In this document: piece after piece, positions 60,701-64,000 of the stretch
How the letters are laid out: each line of letters opens with the position of its first letter
Numbering within the stretch: position 1 is the first letter of the stretch
Origin: Parietaria judaica
Lineage: Eukaryota > Streptophyta > Magnoliopsida > Rosales > Urticaceae
DNA length: 64,000 bases
Assembly (NCBI GenBank): GCA_954871525.1
Contig: OX940861.1
Location: 41,429,201 to 41,493,200 of the forward strand
Direction: 5' to 3'
Notes under the pieces: generated by a model
What the model was told of the DNA's origin: nothing
What the model saw: only the letters and a program-made list of their open reading frames with translations
Database searches by the model: none
Program-made: the position numbers and the translations under genes

Positions 60701-61897
60701 ACCTCAAATCGGCTCTTGTTTCCGGAGTAAAATCCGCTTTGTGAAGATGCTCAATCCGCTCTGAGAGCGCTTTGATTCTCTTTTCCCGGTTGCCAAAGGT
60801 CGTGCCAGCCCAAACGAGGAGGGCATTTTGACACTTCCCGAGGCTTTCCGCACACCCTCTAGAAATCCGGTCGGTCCCACCCGAACCCCACGCATTACGG
60901 ACCACCTCGGCGCAACCATCGTTTAAGAGCCAACTCGGCTCAAAGGCCCATCTCCTCCCCACGGCCGAGTTGGAACTGTGCACCATCGGGTCCGAGCCCG
61001 TGTTGATGAGAAGCGCTCTATGATCCGAGCCCCAGAAGCCCAACACCTTCACATTCCCCGACGGGTAAATAGACTTCCAAGCCGGGTTTGCGCACGCTCG
61101 ATCGAGTCGACTTTGGACATTCCGTTCGCCCACTTGCATATTGCTCCAAGTGCACAATTCACCTACAAAGCCCAAGTCGAAAAGATCACATACCTCGAGC
61201 GCATTGGCGAAGCGGTCCATGCAAGCCGTCTTCCTCCGCACTCGTAAAGCACCTCGTTGAAATCTCCCGCGCACACCCACGGGCTTGCGTCGCCGTTATG
61301 AAGTCGTCGTAGAAGCTCCCACGAGAGGTGCCTAGAAGCTTCGATCGGGTCCCCGTAGAAACCCGTGAACCTTGACGTCACCCCGAGCTCGTCTTTAACT
61401 CCCACGTCGATATACCGTTTGCTAAAGCTACGGATATCGACCTCCACCGCGTCATTCCAAAGAATGTGAATTCCACCACTAAGGCCCTCGGCGTGAACCC
61501 CGAACCCGTTGGACATTTTACTTTGACGCTTCAATCTCTCCACCCGGACACCGCGCAACTTCGTCTCCGAAAGAAAAACAATGTCCGGCTTCCGCTCACA
61601 AATAAGTTTTTGTAAGCGGGCCCTCGCCCGAGAATTGCATAATCCTCGGACGTTCCAACAAAGGATCTTCATTGCTTCCGGCCAGCCCGCCCTTGGCGTG
61701 CCGCCGATAACACTAGGTCCATCACTCCCATTAATGGGTTACATGGTCCCGAACAACTAACCCTACCACCGGAAAAGATTCCAGAGTAGCACAAAGAGAA
61801 AGAATCACAAGGATTCATACCGTGGAGCCGGTAGAGACCAAGTCGGGGCAAGGTCTCAACAAAGTGAGTCATTTTCACTTGGAGCTTCCTGTGCACC
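57771..61897 (-). mobile_element. LINE (L1-like) with ORF1 end and near-complete ORF2
   Basis: Minus strand. 61896-61669 keeps the C-terminal end of ORF1. ORF2 begins at 61672 (MKILCWNVRGLCNSRAR), the apurinic endonuclease domain, with SETKLRG and the conserved GDFNEV. A one-step frameshift near 61235 separates it from a 1169-aa open frame (61280-57771). In that frame: RT residues ~320-590 (KAPGPDGFH, LDMSKAYDRVEWG, GLRQGCPLSPYLF, catalytic FADD at 557-560), zf-RVT ~905-975, and RNase H from ~1080 (LKLNVDAAWDGE). The frame ends DSLNKACAS; compared with the copy at 40722-43060, about the last 60 residues of RNase H and the poly(A) are missing. So it is 5'-truncated in ORF1 and also 3'-truncated. 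The long stop-free frame suggests a fairly recent insertion. Confidence 0.92.
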
Positions 61898-62767
61898 TAC
61901 GAAGCACATGTCACGAATCTGCGGGGCTTAAAGCACTAACAACTTGATTTGGGCGCATAGGCAGGCCGAAAATCAGAATTGGACTACGAACTTTAAGTCT
62001 GGCATTTTATCGAACACTTGGTCCACACTTTGAGCCAGTGCTGAAAACACACACACTGCCCTGTATCCTTTCCAATCCACCCTATGAGTTCGGCATCACG
62101 TTGATTCTTCGTTTTGATGGACGTAATATCCAGCATCAAAGGCCACAAGGACCCTGCAAACAGCTCCATACAATCTCACAGACGGATAGACGGACTACAA
62201 GAAGCCTCTGGCATTGTTAGACCCTAGTTAAAGAAAGTTTCACCAAGCATATTTTCTTTATCTTCGTTGCAGACTTTCGACCGAGGAAGTAGACTGCCTA
62301 TTTTGAATCGACTTTGATCGCGGATTGGATATGACAAAGCTCGCTTCAATAACCGAACAAGCCTAGAGTTTCGCTCCGGAAAAACCGCCAGAGATATTTA
62401 TTCGTCATCACCTGATAAATTAAAATCAATTCCTAGGTAATCTCAGTACTCAGCTTTGGAGGTTTTGGTTATGAAAATCAGATCAGATATGAAACTACCA
62501 TGATTGCTAATTTCCTATAAATATATATCATATATTTAAATTTTTTATTTTATTTTTTATTATAATATATAAAAGTGTTACTTGATAGTTTAAGATAAGC
62601 ATCAGGTACTAATGGCACCAACAAAAGCACAACATAATTACTTATGCCGTCAAAACATAACATAATTACTAAATTGCACCAACTATTAGAACATGAATAA
62701 TTATGCCGCTACTATGCTATCTGCTACCAAAATATGTAATCTTCATAGTAGATTTAGGTCTTCATCG
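61898..62767. other. Spacer, nothing recognised
   Basis: Unique-looking sequence, AT-rich after 62490, without ORFs of note. No family motif seen. Confidence 0.35.
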
Positions 62768-62905
62768 TTAGATATAATCTTTGTCGGAGTCGCACCATCC
62801 ATCGTTGCAATCATCGTCCGATCGATCATAACTTCCCGATCCGTGACGGATAGACCTACAAGCAAATAAAAGAAGAGACAACATCAATACACGAAACCAA
62901 TTCAT
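62768..62905 (-). CDS. Possible 45-aa secreted peptide
   Basis: Minus-strand ORF from an ATG at 62905 to TAA at 62768. Residues 1-16 are hydrophobic (MNWFRVLMLSLLLFAC), like a signal peptide; the rest is short, acidic and rich in Ser, Asp and Tyr, with two Cys (CNDGWC) and an end DSDKDYI. The DYI end faintly recalls phytosulfokine precursors (DYIYTQ), but YTQ is missing, so I do not assign it. Against it: TTTATTTGCTTGTAG|GT at 62857 looks like a splice acceptor, so these codons could instead be the last exon of an unrecognised gene. A good donor (CCCAA|GTAAGT, near 63199) lies upstream on the same strand. Confidence 0.25.
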   Translation of the reverse strand: MNWFRVLMLSLLLFACRSIRHGSGSYDRSDDDCNDGWCDSDKDYI

Positions 62906-64000
62906 AAGGATGTTTGACTACTGGACAAGCAAATAGAGGAAGTCAGATGAGAAAAAAAAAAGTTTGCAGAACTACCTATATATTATTTTGGTTCATGAAA
63001 GTAAACAATTAACTATCATTAATAAGAACTCCAGACTTCATCGTCCATTTACCAATCGACGAAACCGGGACAGATTCGATCACGAGAGTATTAAAATGTT
63101 ACTAAAGCAAAACTCAGTTGAGATGGACATTCTATCCGAATTCACACGATTGTACTTTCTCTGCAACTAAACAAAAACGCATTAATGAGCCAACTTACTT
63201 GGGAAGGATGAGAGAGAGAGGACGGCAACAGCTGCAGCGAGAAGGAGCGGGCGGCAAGAGCTTCGTGGTGGAAAGAGAGAAAACACTTTTACGGTTTTCT
63301 GTGTATAAGTTAAACTTGGAAGAAGAAATGGCGATAGATGCCCTTCCTTATACACGACAGCCGCACATGTGTATAACCGCGATAGCTAAATCATGGCATT
63401 AGTCGGAAAAGGGGCTGACTGCACAAAAAAAATGGCCAAGTATTAAATCGAAACTATTCGCAACAGATCGAAAAGTTTGGGGGGCAAACTTGTCAATTAC
63501 CCTAAATATTTAGAAGCTCAAAAGCCGCATAACTGCCACGAGGAACCTGCATATAAATATATAATGACAATTAGTTGCCATATTCTGTTAAATTGTGTGT
63601 AAAGGTATTCGTAAACTTGCAAAACCTGAAAATTTGTACCTAAGGAATTGCGGAATCCCGGTCTGGCTGCAACAGAGAAAACCATATTCACTTCCATGCA
63701 TTAAAAATTGCAATATGACCTGTTTTACCGACATACAAAATATTAGGTAATCTTAGTACCACTTGATATTGTAAATTCTTAAAGAAAAAGATATCGTATG
63801 ACAATTGACGATTTCAGTGGTACAGCATAAAGTAAAGAATAATACAAAAACACCAAATCACTGAGAGATACAAGACTTACTTGTGACAGTAATGGAAGGC
63901 GTTTGCTAAATAAATAACATAAACATCATCAAGCTCGTAGATTCAGTTCCGGGTAAGATTTGTTGAGTTTCATCAACAAACCGTTGCTTAAAACGCTTGC
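62906..64000. other. Right-end spacer
   Basis: Contains a C/T-rich minus-strand leader-like stretch (about 63200-63330) that may be a 5' exon linked to 62768-62905. The remainder is AT-rich with no recognised gene. Confidence 0.3.

Overview
This is nuclear DNA of a flowering plant, most likely a eudicot. The evidence is spliced genes with GT-AG (and one GC-AG) introns, AT-rich introns and spacers, plant-specific families (chloroplast GluTR-binding protein, PLA1-II lipases, EXO70), and a dense mix of plant transposons. No bacterial operon, CRISPR array or rRNA gene was seen.

Layout. 1-3870: right part of a non-autonomous Tat-like Ty3/Gypsy element (gag-protease remnant, a 7-copy tandem array, polypurine tract, 3' LTR). 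4559-8290 (+): coatomer subunit beta. 8837-11157 (+): chloroplast glutamyl-tRNA reductase-binding protein, with a MITE in intron 1. 11485-17253 (-): two Copia remnants; the second is interrupted by a 1.4-kb solo LTR with a 5-bp target duplication. 17801-20807 and 31074-33537 (both -): a tandem pair of cytosolic PLA1-II lipases. The spacer between them holds a 5.2-kb Helitron carrying five exons of a GH31 alpha-glucosidase, then a 1.64-kb Mutator-like element. 33538-46590: gene-poor DNA with LTR fragments, a 5'-truncated LINE and two copies of a TCGCGA-rich hAT-type MITE. 46591-47151 (-): ribosomal protein eS27. 47459-48515: a solo LTR carrying a third copy of that MITE. 48925-52611 (+): RNA-binding protein with a PWI-like and an RRM domain. 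54533-56365 (-): intronless EXO70. 57771-61897 (-): a LINE with a long RT-RNase H frame. The rest is sparse, with one possible 45-aa secreted peptide ORF.

How the genes relate. The host genes do not form a pathway. Beta-COP and EXO70 both serve membrane traffic (Golgi COPI and exocyst tethering), eS27 and the PWI/RRM protein serve translation and RNA metabolism, GBP serves chloroplast tetrapyrrole synthesis, and the lipases deacylate lipids. The most unusual content is in the mobile DNA: three MITEs (264, 289 and 306 bp) with TAGAGCTGCAA-type ends and perfect 8-bp target duplications, packed with 8-12 TCGCGA palindromes each; and the Helitron gene capture, in which every exon phase is still intact although four exons carry stop codons.

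Exon coordinates were derived by hand from splice signals, reading-frame continuity and remembered protein families. No alignment or search was run.
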